Shown here: positions 63,132 to 64,000 of the stretch, in pieces
Position numbering within the stretch: the first letter of the stretch is position 1
Layout of the letters: the number at the start of each line of letters is the position of its first letter
Assembly (NCBI RefSeq): GCF_029887875.1
Contig: NZ_JARXRM010000045.1
Location: forward strand, 234,409-298,408
Length of the DNA stretch: 64,000 nt
Source of the DNA: Luteimonas endophytica
GTDB taxonomy: Bacteria; Pseudomonadota; Gammaproteobacteria; Xanthomonadales; Xanthomonadaceae
Direction: 5' to 3'
Translations under genes and position numbers: made by a program
The notes under the pieces: model-generated
The model's input: only the letters and a program-made list of their open reading frames with translations
Database searches by the model: none
Told to the model about the DNA's origin: nothing

Positions 63132-64000
63132 CTACTCCTGTTGCTGCGGCGGGTTGCCCAGGCGCGAGTCGGCGTCGGCGGTCAGCAGCAGGTTGATCTG
63201 GCGCACCTGGTCGATGTCGAGGATGCCCGCGGCCTCGGCCAGCAGCAGCCGGTTCTGCAGGTAGTTGTAGCGGGCCAGGGCGTATTCCTGTTCGGCGTTG
63301 AACAGGGTCTGCTGGTTGATCAGCACGTCGACCACGGTGCGGGTGCCGACCTCCAGGCCGACCTGCGAGGCGTCGTAGGCGCTGCGCGCCGCGATCACCG
63401 CCTGGCGCCGGGCCTCGATCTCGGACACCCCGGCCACCACGGTCTGGTAGGCGTTGCGGGTGTTGCGCTCGAGCGCGCGCCGCGTCTGCTCCACCTGGTC
63501 CAGCGAGATGTCGCGCCGGGCGATCGCCTCGCGCACGCCGGACTGGGTGGCCCCGCCGCTGAAGATCGGCACGGTGAGGGTGAGGCCGATGCTGTGCCCC
63601 TCGCTTGTCGGCTGCACGCCGCCGATGTCGTCCGGATCGATGGCGCGGCTGCCCCAGGTGGCGCCATTGTCGTAGCCGGCACCCAGCGTGAGCCGAGGCA
63701 GATGGCCGGACTTGGCGGTGGTGACGTTGTGCTCGGCCGCCTGATAGGCGTACTCGGCCGCGCGCAACGACGGATTCTGCTCGATCGCCATCGCCACCCA
63801 GTCCTCGACCCCGCCCTGGGCCGGAACCTCCGGCTGGAAGTCCTCGGGCAGGCCGCGCAGGTCGCGCACCTGCTGGCCGGTGATCTCGGCCAGCGCCTGG
63901 TAGGCGTCCTCGAGCTGGTTGCGGGCAAGGATCACGTTGGCGCGGGCGCCATCGTACTGGGCGCGCGCCTCGTGCACGTCGGTGATCGGCGCCAGGCCCA
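63132..64000 (-). CDS. tolC: TolC-family outer-membrane efflux protein, 5' part beyond window
   Basis: The last ~289 residues of a TolC-type channel; the gene continues past the window edge, where the frame still reads GLAPITDVHEARAQYDGAR. It contains the second OEP repeat: AAEYAYQAAEHNVTTAKSGHLPRLTLGAGYD, VPIFSGG and SAYDASQVGLEVGTRTVVDVL, hallmarks of the coiled-coil/barrel return. It could serve the adaptor-dependent pumps elsewhere in the window, which lack their own channel. A short Pro/Gln tail ends the protein. Confidence 0.93.
   Translation of the reverse strand, partial: GLAPITDVHEARAQYDGARANVILARNQLEDAYQALAEITGQQVRDLRGLPEDFQPEVPAQGGVEDWVAMAIEQNPSLRAAEYAYQAAEHNVTTAKSGHLPRLTLGAGYDNGATWGSRAIDPDDIGGVQPTSEGHSIGLTLTVPIFSGGATQSGVREAIARRDISLDQVEQTRRALERNTRNAYQTVVAGVSEIEARRQAVIAARSAYDASQVGLEVGTRTVVDVLINQQTLFNAEQEYALARYNYLQNRLLLAEAAGILDIDQVRQINLLLTADADSRLGNPPQQQE

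Overview
This window is about 64 kb of very GC-rich DNA (roughly 70% by eye) from a Gram-negative bacterium. Gene content and protein style point to the Gammaproteobacteria, order Lysobacterales (Xanthomonadaceae; Lysobacter/Luteimonas-like). The support is a WaaA/LpxL/TolC envelope set, a mreBCD-mrdA-rodA-mltB-rlpA-dacC-ybeD-lipB-lipA chain in the order I associate with xanthomonads, a UbiE quinone methyltransferase, and many GTG/TTG starts with ATGA or GTGA overlaps. The genus is an inference. I saw no tRNA, rRNA, CRISPR array, phage or insertion sequence.

Region 1 (1-6.9 kb): a secreted isoamylase followed by a strong hairpin, an AraC/VOC pair, a soluble orphan histidine kinase, and the decayed remains of an ArsR-SRPBCC two-gene operon directly ahead of a YcaQ-type DNA glycosylase. 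Region 2 (6.9-13.8 kb): an RND efflux permease with its lipoprotein adaptor on the minus strand, then an AraC regulator and a DHA1 MFS exporter.

Region 3 (13.9-17.1 kb): an accessory-looking patch. It holds a 4-TM protein, a STAS-like protein whose reading frame is disturbed by a C9 tract, an XRE repressor, an AT-rich divergent promoter with direct repeats, and a secreted orphan protein plus a small 3-TM partner. This is my best candidate for an undescribed system.

Region 4 (17.1-30.4 kb): trehalase, a membrane-anchored AraC regulator, a CPBP protease, a fungal-type cytosine deaminase, ubiE, a Gdx/SugE exporter, a divergent SDR/TetR pair with palindromic sites, an M1 aminopeptidase-hydrolase-lipoprotein operon, a six-cysteine secreted micro-protein and a PfkB kinase.

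Region 5 (30.8-45 kb): the cell-elongation (Rod) and lipoate genes, then the Prc protease. MreBCD, PBP2 and RodA build the lateral wall. MltB, RlpA and DacC trim it. LipB and LipA make the lipoyl cofactor.

Region 6 (45-57.5 kb): two EamA exporters, a MacA-like adaptor with an ATPase and two FtsX-type permeases, a divergent ABC-2 exporter, an amidohydrolase with a CIA30-like tail, and a DesK/DesR-type two-component system. Region 7 (57.5-64 kb): small proteins, a glycosyltransferase, an O-antigen ligase-like protein, an LpxL-type acyltransferase, WaaA and the 3' part of a TolC gene.
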